Shown here one piece after another: positions 1 through 8,211 of a stretch of DNA of 55,830 bases. The position numbers and the translations under genes were made by a program. Each line of letters begins with the position of its first letter. Position 1 is the stretch's first letter. The stretch spans positions 1 to 55,830 of the forward strand of contig CAJKBQ010000020.1 in NCBI GenBank assembly GCA_905198155.1, read 5' to 3'. The stretch is from an uncultured Eubacteriales bacterium (lineage in GTDB: Bacteria > Bacillota > Clostridia > Oscillospirales > Acutalibacteraceae). The notes under the pieces were generated by a model. It ran no database searches. It saw nothing but the letters and a program-made list of their open reading frames with translations, and had not been told where the DNA came from.

Positions 1-29
1 CCGAAAAAATCCGCCCTGCCCCGGATCGG

Positions 30-1781
30 TCATTCCCGACCGGATCGGGGGCAATCACCTGCCGCCCGGATTTCGTCTTTGTTCATCCGGTATGCCAGGC
101 TCAGCAGCAGAGCGGTTTCGCACCAGCAGCAGCTGCCGTAAAACACTTCACCGACCCTGTTTTCCCCTTCCCAGTCGGACATATTTACGCGTTCATTTAT
201 ATATCCTTCCGGCATATATTTTTTTGCATACTTTGCGTAAATCGGTTTTTCCTGCGTGGACATATACTGTCCGATCGAAAAAGCAATGTCCTCATAAAGT
301 TCTTTGTACAGGAGATTGCCCGTCCACTGATACAGCCGGTCGAGACTGCTGCCCGACAGCGTGGCGATTCCCGGCGCCGCGTGTTTGTTCTGAACATTGG
401 CAAAAACCGACCCGACCGTATGGATCCCCAGGCGCGAAAATTCGCTCTGCGCCGGGAAAAGATAATTGTAGCTTACAACCCAGGTGCTGCAAAGCTTCGC
501 CGCATATTCTGCATATTGGAGCCATTTTTCTTCTTTTGTTTCGTCATACAGCAGAACCATGCTTTCCAAAAGCGCAAATGCGGATTCGCTGTCCGGGCAT
601 TGGAGCGTTTCTCCCGGTCCCCCGGTGGTATACCCTTTGGCTGCCTCCCGCCGGTACATTTCCTCTGCGCTTTGTTTTGCCGTTTCAAGGTACCGCTGCA
701 CCTTGAAAAACCGATAGGCCATCACCAGCGCCGCCGGGATAATCGCACCGCTCGAGGTTCCCCCGACCACAATTTCGCCGGAGTCTCCGTCGATAAACTG
801 ACCAAACTGCCCGTATTTTTCAAATATCCTGCAAAACCGTTCCGAAAGCTTTCGGGCGCCGTTTATAAACGCTTCCGGAATTTTGTCCATCAGTTCAAAA
901 TGCTGGAAAGCAAAGTACAGCGCATCGCCCGAAGCCCGGATAAACAGCCATCGCGCTGTGCCGGCCGTCCCGAATCCGTCTCCGAACCGTCCGCTTTCAC
1001 CGTCTGTCCAGTAAAAAAGCCCGCTTTCAGCCTGTTGGGAAAAAAGCTTTTCCAGCGTTTTTACGGCGCGCGCATACTCCGTCGCGCCGCCCAGCTTCAT
1101 CAGCGCGTAGCTTGCCATTCCGCCGCCCACCCAGCCGGGCTTCCACATTCCGTCCGTATTGATGGCATAATATTCTCCCGTCCAGTTGAGCCGGTTGAAT
1201 TTGTTTTTTTCGATCTCATACAGTTCGCTGTCGCTGCGTACAGAAGCTCTTTGGTCATGCGGATACATCAGCTTCCGGTGGGTGAAATAAAAATCGAAAA
1301 ATTCCGCCATGCTATGGCATTCGATTTCAAATTTTCTGTATGGGATTTCAGCATCTTTGCCGATATAGGTTTCGTTATTGTCCTGCATACAGTCACCGAT
1401 ATACGGCGTGTAAATTTTACGCCGAAACGCCGGGTAAGAAAGCGTTATTTTGCCGCGCTCGTATGCAATGCCGATGTTTTCGCCGTCGATCTGCTGCTGG
1501 GTGTACAAGAACGTCGCTTTGTCTGCCTTTTTTTCATAAACCCCGATGCACGGTGTCGAAAGATCCCCTGTTGTTATTTCGATGCAGCCGCTCCCGTCCG
1601 GTTCCAGCCTTGGGACGTCGGTAATCGTAATCGGCATATCGACCGACACTTCGCTCGGCCGGAACATCGGCGGATATTTTCTTTTGAATGACCGGAACCG
1701 GTTCCCGTTGTATGCGCATGACGGAAGCAGCACATATTCCGAACCGTCGCAATTGTCCAAATGAAAAATAACACTCGACAT
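30..1781 (-). CDS. Six-hairpin glycosidase-like protein of unknown specificity
   Basis: A protein of about 583 residues with no signal peptide and no membrane segment, so probably cytoplasmic. The middle and C-terminal parts read like an (alpha/alpha)6 toroid: repeated helical stretches with aromatic and acidic residues such as NWTGEYYAINTDGMWKPGW, GLFYWTDGESGRFGDGFGTA and YTTGGPGETLQCPDSESAF. The N-terminal 150 residues look beta-rich. This resembles six-hairpin glycosidases, but the GH family and substrate cannot be read from the sequence. The ATG at 1781 is chosen because GGAG lies 8 nt upstream; a frame open to 1853 runs through a hairpin and is unlikely to be used. The gene follows an MsmX-type sugar ATPase on the same strand, which fits a role in carbohydrate use. 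Confidence 0.7.
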   Translation of the reverse strand: MSSVIFHLDNCDGSEYVLLPSCAYNGNRFRSFKRKYPPMFRPSEVSVDMPITITDVPRLEPDGSGCIEITTGDLSTPCIGVYEKKADKATFLYTQQQIDGENIGIAYERGKITLSYPAFRRKIYTPYIGDCMQDNNETYIGKDAEIPYRKFEIECHSMAEFFDFYFTHRKLMYPHDQRASVRSDSELYEIEKNKFNRLNWTGEYYAINTDGMWKPGWVGGGMASYALMKLGGATEYARAVKTLEKLFSQQAESGLFYWTDGESGRFGDGFGTAGTARWLFIRASGDALYFAFQHFELMDKIPEAFINGARKLSERFCRIFEKYGQFGQFIDGDSGEIVVGGTSSGAIIPAALVMAYRFFKVQRYLETAKQSAEEMYRREAAKGYTTGGPGETLQCPDSESAFALLESMVLLYDETKEEKWLQYAEYAAKLCSTWVVSYNYLFPAQSEFSRLGIHTVGSVFANVQNKHAAPGIATLSGSSLDRLYQWTGNLLYKELYEDIAFSIGQYMSTQEKPIYAKYAKKYMPEGYINERVNMSDWEGENRVGEVFYGSCCWCETALLLSLAYRMNKDEIRAAGDCPRSGRE

Positions 1782-1812
1782 ATCTTTTTCTCCGTTCTGA
1801 AAACGTTCGGAT

Positions 1813-1850
1813 ATCAAACCGCCCGCCGTGGGAAATCCCGCAGCGGGCGG
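1813..1850 (-). terminator. Hairpin between the sugar ATPase and the glycosidase-like gene
   Basis: CCGCCCGC (1819-1826) pairs with GCGGGCGG (1843-1850), with further pairing inside. On the minus strand it is followed only by TTTGAT, so it would be a weak terminator or partial attenuator after the ATPase gene. Confidence 0.45.
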
Positions 1851-1874
1851 CAATCATCTCGGAATATCCGGGGA

Positions 1875-2987
1875 TCAAACGGTCAGGTTGACCTCGGTGT
1901 CTTTGTCGAAGATGTGCATATTCTTGACGTTGATGGCAAGTTTCTTCATGTCGCCGGCCTGCGTCGTGGAAGTCGGATCCACGCGCGCGGTAATTGCGTT
2001 GCCTTCGCAGGTCAGATACAGGAAGATTTCGGCGCCCATCAGCTCGGTCACGTCCACATGCGCTTCGATGATGCCTTCTTTGTACTTCTCGAGGCCTTCT
2101 TCATCGTCGTACATATCTTCCGGACGCACGCCCAGCACGACTTCTTTGCCGACGTACTCATCCAGCTTGTTGTCTTTGTTCTTGTCCGCCGGTACGCCGA
2201 GCGTGAACGGGCCGAACTTCGCAACAAACTTGTCGTCCTCTTTTTCCAGCGTCGCGTTGATGAAGTTCATCTGCGGGGAGCCGATGAATCCGGCAACGAA
2301 CATATTGATCGGTTTGCTGTACAGGTTCTGGGGGGTATCGACCTGCTGGATAAAGCCGTCTTTCATAACCACGATGCGGTCGCCCATGGTCATAGCTTCG
2401 GTCTGGTCGTGGGTAACGTAGATGAACGTGGTGCCCAGACGTTTGTGCAGCTTCGCCAGCTCGGTTCTCATCTGCGCACGGAGCTTCGCGTCCAGGTTGG
2501 ACAGCGGCTCGTCGAGCAGGAACACCTTCGGCTCACGCACGATGGCACGACCCAGCGCCACACGCTGACGCTGACCGCCGGACAGGGCCTTCGGCTTCCG
2601 GTCGAGCAGGTGGGTGATGTCGAGGATCTTGGCCGCTTCTTCCACGCGGCGTTTGATTTCCGCCTTCGGGGTCTTGCGCAGCTTCAGGCCGAACGCCATG
2701 TTGTCATACACGGTCATGTGCGGATACAGCGCGTAGTTCTGGAACACCATCGCGATATCGCGGTCTTTCGGCGCGACTTCGTTGACCAGTTTGTCGTCGA
2801 TGTACAGTTCGCCTTCGCTGATCTCTTCCAGACCGGCGATCATCCGCAGGGTGGTCGATTTACCGCAGCCGGACGGGCCGACCAGGATGATGAACTCTTT
2901 GTCCTGGATATCCAGGCAGAAGTCCGAAACAGCGACCACGCCGCCGGCGTATTTCTTGTAGATATTCTTTAAGGTTACGCTTGACAT
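1875..2987 (-). CDS. msmX: Sugar ABC transporter ATP-binding protein, MsmX/UgpC type
   Basis: A 370-residue cytoplasmic ATPase that energises CUT1-type sugar importers. Visible motifs are Walker A GPSGCGKS (37-44), Q-loop VFQNYALYPHMTV, ABC signature LSGGQRQRVALG, Walker B VFLLDEPLSNLD and switch His in THDQTEA. The C-terminal 130 residues form the regulatory OB/TOBE-like domain found in MsmX, UgpC and MalK. No permease or sugar-binding protein lies nearby, which matches the shared, multi-transporter role of MsmX-type ATPases in Firmicutes. The start at 2987 has GGAGG upstream. Which sugars it serves cannot be inferred. Confidence 0.93.
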   Translation of the reverse strand: MSSVTLKNIYKKYAGGVVAVSDFCLDIQDKEFIILVGPSGCGKSTTLRMIAGLEEISEGELYIDDKLVNEVAPKDRDIAMVFQNYALYPHMTVYDNMAFGLKLRKTPKAEIKRRVEEAAKILDITHLLDRKPKALSGGQRQRVALGRAIVREPKVFLLDEPLSNLDAKLRAQMRTELAKLHKRLGTTFIYVTHDQTEAMTMGDRIVVMKDGFIQQVDTPQNLYSKPINMFVAGFIGSPQMNFINATLEKEDDKFVAKFGPFTLGVPADKNKDNKLDEYVGKEVVLGVRPEDMYDDEEGLEKYKEGIIEAHVDVTELMGAEIFLYLTCEGNAITARVDPTSTTQAGDMKKLAINVKNMHIFDKDTEVNLTV

Positions 2988-3055
2988 GAAAATATTCCTC
3001 CTAAAATTTCGATGATATTAGAAACCCGTACCACTCGGATTTTCTCTTGCTTAAT

Positions 3056-3061
3056 ATTATA
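3056..3061 (-). promoter_or_regulatory. msmX: Probable -10 box for msmX
   Basis: The minus strand reads TATAAT here, about 70 nt upstream of the msmX start, in an AT-rich 150-nt gap. No convincing -35 hexamer is seen at 17 nt. Confidence 0.35.
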
Positions 3062-3149
3062 GCAGAAAACTTTGAAAAAAGCTATTCTTTGATTCACCAA
3101 ACTTTGAAACCGGCATTTAGATATTTTTTTCTATCAAAACGACCAAACT

Positions 3150-3893
3150 CTAATTTTGCACGATGTTTGGGGTGTCTTTTTGTGCTTCAAATACAAAAGT
3201 GATTTCCTGGGAAGTCATCTCCCGATAGGCGCCCGGCGCCAGCGTCGGGTCCAGTTTCAGCGCCCCAATCTGCACGCGCCGCAGTGCCTGCACTGTGCGT
3301 CCGACAGCGCGGAACATCTTTTTGACCTGGTGAAACCTGCCCTCGCAGATCCGCACCTGCACCAGCGGGGTGTCCCCGTCCCGCAGGACGCGCAGCCCTG
3401 CCGGGCGGCACACCGTCCCGTCTTCAAACACAATGCCCAGCCGAAACGCCTCGACCTCTGCGTCGCCGACCGGCCCGTCGATCACTGCTTCGTACAGTTT
3501 GTCCACGTTCTTTTTGGGCGACAGCACCCGGTGCGCGTAGTCGCCGTCGTCGGTGATAATCAGCAGCCCTTCGGTATCCTTGTCCAGCCGGCCGACCGGA
3601 AACAGCCCGCGGCGCGCCAGCGGCGGGCCGATCAAATCCACCACCGTGCGCTGACGCGGGTCGTCCGTTGCCGAAATCACTCCGGCGGGCTTGTTCATCA
3701 TAATATAAACGTGCGGCTTGTACCGCAGCGGCGCGCCGTCGATGCAGATGGCCTGCGACGTGGCATCGACCTTGGCGTCCGCTGCGCGCACAATCGCCGA
3801 CCCCACGGTCACGCGGCCCTGCCGCAGCAGCGCATGCACCTCCTTGCGGCTGCCGATGCCCTGCGACGCCAGAATTTTATCAATTCGTTCCAT
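3150..3893 (-). CDS. Pseudouridine synthase, RsuA family (16S rRNA)
   Basis: A 247-residue enzyme isomerising a uridine in rRNA. The N-terminal S4 RNA-binding domain (MERIDKILASQGIGSRKEV) is followed by the catalytic domain, with the catalytic-aspartate motif GRLDKDTEGLL and the later segments EGRFHQVKKMF and RRVQIGALKL typical of the RsuA/RluB/E/F group. The start at 3893 is fixed by AGGAGG 8 nt upstream and by the S4 domain beginning there; the frame is open further upstream into the next gene's 3' end. It is last in a minus-strand run with trmL, so two RNA modification enzymes bracket this cluster. RsuA versus RluB specificity cannot be decided. Confidence 0.9.
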   Translation of the reverse strand: MERIDKILASQGIGSRKEVHALLRQGRVTVGSAIVRAADAKVDATSQAICIDGAPLRYKPHVYIMMNKPAGVISATDDPRQRTVVDLIGPPLARRGLFPVGRLDKDTEGLLIITDDGDYAHRVLSPKKNVDKLYEAVIDGPVGDAEVEAFRLGIVFEDGTVCRPAGLRVLRDGDTPLVQVRICEGRFHQVKKMFRAVGRTVQALRRVQIGALKLDPTLAPGAYREMTSQEITFVFEAQKDTPNIVQN

Positions 3894-3952
3894 GTGGATT
3901 TCCTCCTGTTTGTTTGGGTTCATCCCGATGCGGTTTTCCCCGCACGGCATTT

Positions 3953-4561
3953 TTACCCCGCCGACGCGACCGACACTGCCTCCGATACCGTCCCCGACGC
4001 CGTCTCCGTCCACCCGGACGATGCTTCGCCGCCCGAACCGGCCGAAGCAACCGGATCGACCGACGCGGCCGACGATACCGCCAGCTCCGCCGAATCGCGC
4101 CGAAACCCGCGCATAAATCCGTCCGCCGCCCGCGTTCCGATGCTGCCGCCAATCACGCGGCCGTCCGAAATCAGCAGGTCGGCATACACCCGCGTTTGCG
4201 CGTCGCCGTCCGGGTAGTTGGTCAGCTCATACGTCCACCGCTTCACGCGTTTGCCCATATACCGCGTCAAATCCAGTCCCTGCGCTTTTTGCAGCTCGTT
4301 GTACGCGTGGTACACGTCGTTGAATGTGTCCGGAATGATTACTTCGCAGATTTCCACCGGGTCGTCCTGCACCGTCCAGCCGAACTGCGCCAAAAACGCC
4401 TTCCGCTGCGCGTCGGTCGCCGCGTCGCACGAAAAATCCGCCGACGCCGTCACCGCGCGGTGCGGCCGCACCGCCAGCACAATCGCCAAAATCAGCAGCA
4501 CTGCCAGCACCGCCAGCCCGATCCACTGTTTTTTCTTCATTTGAATGGAAACCACCCGCAT
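3953..4561 (-). CDS. DUF4830-like membrane-anchored protein
   Basis: About 202 residues. A short basic start (MKKKQW) leads into one membrane segment (about residues 13-31), then a compact domain (about 43-145) with AFLAQFGW, FNDVYHAYNELQKAQG and YADLLISDGRVIGGSIG, which I recognise as DUF4830, a clostridial domain of unknown function. The last 45 residues are Ala/Ser/Thr/Glu-rich and low in complexity, probably a disordered extracytoplasmic tail. GGGAG lies 8 nt before the ATG at 4561, so I prefer it to the internal ATG at 4540. It lies 67 nt downstream of the sortase gene on the same strand. No LPxTG-like sorting motif is present. Confidence 0.7.
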   Translation of the reverse strand: MRVVSIQMKKKQWIGLAVLAVLLILAIVLAVRPHRAVTASADFSCDAATDAQRKAFLAQFGWTVQDDPVEICEVIIPDTFNDVYHAYNELQKAQGLDLTRYMGKRVKRWTYELTNYPDGDAQTRVYADLLISDGRVIGGSIGTRAADGFMRGFRRDSAELAVSSAASVDPVASAGSGGEASSGWTETASGTVSEAVSVASAG

Positions 4562-4628
4562 TGTTTTCGTCTCCCTTGCCGATATTTTGCTTTCGCTTCA
4601 TATCTATGACACGGAGAATGAAAATATT

Positions 4629-5630
4629 TCACGGCTGTCCGTAATATTTCAGATACGCCTGCGCGATGGCCTCATCGGACGGTTTGGTGCTCGTCGCGTA
4701 CGACAGTGAATAATACACGTCCGGCCACAGCATCATGTCGTTTTCTTCGTACACCGACGTGTCGATGGTTTCCGCCGATTCGCCGGGCCGCAGCTTGCGG
4801 GCAATCACCACCAGCCGGTCGCCGTAGAACAGGTAGTCGCACGTGGACAGTACCAGCAGCGAATCGCCGAACGCAACGTCGTCCGCAATGCGGTACATTG
4901 ACCGTTCGCGCGCCTGGCGGATGAATGCGTCAAACGCGTCCGCCGATCCGTATTCGGTCGTATTGTACGCAAATTTGCCCAGTTCGCCGGTGGATGCGCG
5001 GCACACGGCAATGATTTTCCATTCGCCGGTGCGGTAAATGGTGTTGAACGTGAAAGTCGGGTGCTGCTGCAAAAAGTTCAGCTTTTTGAACTTGTTCAGC
5101 TGGCCGAACATCAGGTCATCCTGCTCCATGTTATGCCCGTACATCACCATCACCTGCGCCTGCGGTTCCAGCGTGCTCCCGGCAGACAGGAACAGACTGC
5201 CGTACTTGTCGTCCGCACCGTCGGCATCGCGTTTCAGGTAATAGTTCTGGTCGTCCGGCGTGTAAAATACCGGATGATCCAAATTTGTCCCCGGAATCGT
5301 CAGCCACCCGGCGATGTCTTTGTTCCGCTCATACAGCGCACGGAACGATTCCAGCATCTGCGCCGGGCCGTCGGACGAACTGCCCGGTTCGGACGCGGCC
5401 GACGATGACCCGCTGCTCGCCGTGTGCAGATTGGCGGACGTGTTCGGTTTCAGGTTCCGGTAATCGTTCAGCTTTTGGTTCGCCCGCCACGGCTGAATCA
5501 CCAGCTCGTTCAGCAGCATTCCGCCGCTGACCAAAAAAACGATCAGCGCGATCAAAAACACCATGCGCAGCACCATATTGCCGCGTTTTTTCTTTTGTTC
5601 TTCTTTCGGTTCCACTTTATATCGGGGCAT
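4629..5630 (-). CDS. srtB: Class B sortase
   Basis: A 333-residue membrane-bound cysteine transpeptidase. Residues 1-18 are basic, 19-41 form a membrane anchor, and 60-90 are a Ser-rich linker. The sortase fold follows. The catalytic triad is visible: His166 in MYGHNM, Cys264 in LSTCDY and Arg272 in GDRLVVIARK, with class B spacing. Family members attach surface proteins to peptidoglycan or pilins. No substrate with a sorting signal is encoded next to it, so its client is elsewhere. It starts one base after the glycerate kinase stop codon, so the two are probably co-transcribed. Confidence 0.92.
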   Translation of the reverse strand: MPRYKVEPKEEQKKKRGNMVLRMVFLIALIVFLVSGGMLLNELVIQPWRANQKLNDYRNLKPNTSANLHTASSGSSSAASEPGSSSDGPAQMLESFRALYERNKDIAGWLTIPGTNLDHPVFYTPDDQNYYLKRDADGADDKYGSLFLSAGSTLEPQAQVMVMYGHNMEQDDLMFGQLNKFKKLNFLQQHPTFTFNTIYRTGEWKIIAVCRASTGELGKFAYNTTEYGSADAFDAFIRQARERSMYRIADDVAFGDSLLVLSTCDYLFYGDRLVVIARKLRPGESAETIDTSVYEENDMMLWPDVYYSLSYATSTKPSDEAIAQAYLKYYGQP

Positions 5631-5631
5631 T

Positions 5632-6789
5632 TCATTCGCTTCCTTTCGCTTGGTGAGACACCGTCCGCCACAGGCGGAACACCTGCTCGGCCGTATCGGT
5701 CAGGTTTTGGGCGGCCACCGCCGGGTCGAGCGCTTCGGCTTCGGTACATACCCGCTGCAAAATGGGGAAATATGCATCGATTCCCGCCGCATTGCACGCT
5801 GCTGCGCCGCGCCCGATGCAGCCGGACAGCGCGATCACCGGAACGCCCAGCGCCTGCGCCCGGCAGGCGGCAGCGAACGGCGCTTTGCCCATTGCGGTCT
5901 GCGCGTCCAGCCGCCCTTCGCCCGTCACCAGCACGTCGGCGCCGCGCAGCGCATCGTTCATCCGGATCGCGTCCAGCACCAGCTCCGCACCGGGCGTCAG
6001 TTCGGCGCGCAGCGCCGCCCGCAGCGCAAAGCCCATGCCCCCCGCCGCGCCGGAACCGGGGAAATCCGGGTCGGCATCCGGAAACACCGTCCGCATCTGC
6101 GCCGCATACCGCGCCAGCGCACCGTCCAGCGCCGCAATCATTGCGCTGTCTGCGCCTTTCTGCGGGCCGAACACGGCGCTGCATCCGTTCGGACCGCACA
6201 GTGGGTTTGTCACGTCGCAGGCGACGCGGAACGTGCAGTCCCGCAATGCTGGAAGCGCGTCGTCTGCCGAAATTCGCGCCAGCGCGCACAGCCCCGCGCC
6301 GTCCGGCGAGACCGGCGCGCCGTCTGCATTGAAAAATCCGAACCCCAGCGCTTGCAGCATCCCGATGCCGCCGTCGTTGGTGGCGCTGCCGCCAATGCCG
6401 ATCCAGAACCGACGGCACCCACGGCCGATGGCGTCGCAGATCAGCTGCCCCACGCCGAACGTGGTCGTATGCATCGGGTTCCGGCGGTCGGACGGCACCT
6501 GTTCAATCCCGGCGGCCGCCGCCATTCCGATCACGGCGGTGCCGTCCGGCAGAAGCCCGTATTGCGCGTCAATCGGCTCGCCCAGCGCACCGCGCACCCG
6601 GCACGGGACAAAATGCCCGCCCAGCCCGTTTACCAATGCCGCCGCCGTCCCTTCGCCGCCGTCAGCCAGCGGCAGAACGCTCGTCTCCGCGTCGGGATAC
6701 ACGCGCCGCAGCCCGGCGGCAGCAGCCTGCCCGGCGGCCTGCGACGTCAGGCTGGACTTGAACGAATCCATGGCAAATACCGCTTTCAC
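5632..6789 (-). CDS. Glycerate kinase (GlxK/GarK family)
   Basis: A 385-residue cytoplasmic kinase phosphorylating D-glycerate, feeding lower glycolysis. Family motifs are DSFKSSLTS near the N-terminus, LPLADGGEGT, GIGGSATNDGGIGMLQALG, PLCGPNGCSAVFGPQKGA and GEGRLDAQTAMGKAP. Length matches the GarK-type family (about 380). It is downstream of trmL (15-nt gap) and directly upstream of the sortase gene (1-nt gap), an operon arrangement with no obvious functional logic. The sequence is very Ala-rich, consistent with the local GC content. 2-phosphoglycerate versus 3-phosphoglycerate as product cannot be read. Confidence 0.92.
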   Translation of the reverse strand: MKAVFAMDSFKSSLTSQAAGQAAAAGLRRVYPDAETSVLPLADGGEGTAAALVNGLGGHFVPCRVRGALGEPIDAQYGLLPDGTAVIGMAAAAGIEQVPSDRRNPMHTTTFGVGQLICDAIGRGCRRFWIGIGGSATNDGGIGMLQALGFGFFNADGAPVSPDGAGLCALARISADDALPALRDCTFRVACDVTNPLCGPNGCSAVFGPQKGADSAMIAALDGALARYAAQMRTVFPDADPDFPGSGAAGGMGFALRAALRAELTPGAELVLDAIRMNDALRGADVLVTGEGRLDAQTAMGKAPFAAACRAQALGVPVIALSGCIGRGAAACNAAGIDAYFPILQRVCTEAEALDPAVAAQNLTDTAEQVFRLWRTVSHQAKGSE

Positions 6790-6804
6790 AGTCGCTCCGC
6801 TCCT

Positions 6805-7314
6805 TTACGCTTCTTCGTCGGGCCAAGTGTAGTCGCGCAGATACCCGGCACAGCTCAGCGCCGGGTAGCCCCACTGGCGCAGCGCTTCGTACACGCCGAT
6901 CGCGACAGAATTCGACAGGTTCAGGCTGCGCGCGTCGGAGATCATCGGAATCCGCACGCAGGATTCGGGGTGGTCGTGCAGCAGCTGCTCCGGCAGGCCG
7001 CGCGTCTCTTTGCCAAACACCAGGTACGCGCCGTCCGGATACGCCACGTCGGAGTGGACGTGCTGCGCTTTAGTCGAAAAATAGAAAAACGGGCCGCTGT
7101 TTTTCGCGAAAAAGTCCGCCAACGAATCGTAATATGTGATATCCAGCAAATGCCAGTAGTCCAGCCCGGCGCGTTTGAGCTTCCGGTCGTCGATGGCAAA
7201 CCCCATGGGACCCACCAGATGCAGCCGCGCGCCGGTCGCCGCGCACGTCCGCGCCACATTGCCGGTATTCTGCGGGATCTCCGGCTCCACCATCACAATG
7301 TTCAGTACCGCCAT
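6805..7314 (-). CDS. trmL: tRNA (cytidine(34)-2'-O)-methyltransferase TrmL
   Basis: A SPOUT-fold methyltransferase of about 170 residues that 2'-O-methylates position 34 of leucine tRNAs. It has the TrmL/YibK pattern: NIVMVEPEIPQNTGN at the start, GPMGF, LVFGKETRGLPEQLL and the knot segment RIPMISDARSLNLSNSVAIG. The ATG at 7314 matches the usual N-terminus, but AGAGGA is 13 nt away; a TTG at 7323 is better spaced from it, so three extra residues are possible. First gene of a minus-strand run to 3150. Confidence 0.93.
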   Translation of the reverse strand: MAVLNIVMVEPEIPQNTGNVARTCAATGARLHLVGPMGFAIDDRKLKRAGLDYWHLLDITYYDSLADFFAKNSGPFFYFSTKAQHVHSDVAYPDGAYLVFGKETRGLPEQLLHDHPESCVRIPMISDARSLNLSNSVAIGVYEALRQWGYPALSCAGYLRDYTWPDEEA

Positions 7315-7481
7315 GATGTCCAATTCATCCTCTTTTCATCAAACCGCGCAGCCGTACAGAGGGATTCCGCCCGCTCGCGCGAATATAAGGTTGTGTGCGG
7401 GAAAATTTTTTTGCAATCACCGGCAGAAAAAATGGAAATCCATTGCGTTTCGCGGTGAATTTGTGCTACAATAATGGTAAC

Positions 7482-8075
7482 TCATTTTTCCGCCGACTGC
7501 GCCTGCTGCTCGTCCAGCGTCAATGCATACGCCGGCAGAAAATGCGTCAGAAAGTAGTCCACCGACGGCATATGCAGCGCTTCTACCGACGCGCGCAGCG
7601 TTTTTTCGGCGCTGATGAAATCGCAGTTGCCCATCCGCCGCTCTTCGATGCATTTAATCAGGGCGGACAGCTTGTCCGCCGCTTTCACGAATGCGCGCTC
7701 GTCGCCCTGCTCCCGCACCAGCGGATCCAGCGCGGGCGCCAGCTCCGGCGGCAGCATCCTCCGCAGCCGGTCGGCCGCTTCGTGCTCCACTTCGCCGTAT
7801 GCGGCGCGCAGCGCGGGGTGGTGATACTTCACCGGCGTCGGCAGGTCGCCCGTCAGCACCTCGGTGCTGTCGTGATACAGCGCCATCACCGCCGCGCGGT
7901 CGGCGTTGACGTGCCCGCCGAAATATGTGTTTTCAATCAGCGCCAGCGCGTGCGCCAGTACGGCGGTTTCGTGGCTGTGCTCGGCAATGCTTTCGGCGTG
8001 GGTGCTGCGCATCAGCCCCCACCGGCAAATGTATTTCATGCGCGACAGCATAGCGAAAAACACATGCGATGCCAT
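7482..8075 (-). CDS. yfbR: HD-domain 5'-deoxynucleotidase, YfbR-like
   Basis: A 197-residue HD-fold metal-dependent phosphohydrolase. YfbR-type enzymes dephosphorylate deoxynucleoside monophosphates. Metal-binding residues are visible: His33 in SIAEHSHETA, the HD pair at 68-69 in ALYHDSTEVLTGD, Glu72, and Asp in VKAADKLSALIKC. The motif TPVKYHHP is characteristic. The start at 8075 has GAGGAGG upstream; the frame is open another 267 nt but that region holds a consensus promoter. It is divergent from the glycosylation operon. Exact nucleotide preference is inferred from the family. Confidence 0.9.
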   Translation of the reverse strand: MASHVFFAMLSRMKYICRWGLMRSTHAESIAEHSHETAVLAHALALIENTYFGGHVNADRAAVMALYHDSTEVLTGDLPTPVKYHHPALRAAYGEVEHEAADRLRRMLPPELAPALDPLVREQGDERAFVKAADKLSALIKCIEERRMGNCDFISAEKTLRASVEALHMPSVDYFLTHFLPAYALTLDEQQAQSAEK

Positions 8076-8133
8076 AGGGCTTTCCTCCTCCTGTGCCGGG
8101 GATCCGGCAGGCTGCTTTTTATGATTCTCTATC

Positions 8134-8162
8134 ATTATAATGGATTCCGGCGCAAATGTCAA
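8134..8162 (-). promoter_or_regulatory. yfbR: Consensus promoter of the HD nucleotidase gene
   Basis: On the minus strand, TTGACA (8157-8162) is separated by 17 nt from TATAAT (8134-8139). Both hexamers match the sigma-A consensus perfectly. It lies 59 nt upstream of the chosen start. Confidence 0.8.
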
Positions 8163-8211
8163 TCGGAATATGCGCTGCCAAATTTTCTCCGCAGAAAGGA
8201 CATCACAATTC

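Noticed and set aside
7443..7472. Promoter-like TTGCGT with TACAAT at 18 nt on the plus strand
   Set aside because: It points into the 3' end of the convergent HD nucleotidase gene, with no plus-strand gene until 8212. It could be an antisense promoter but has no support.
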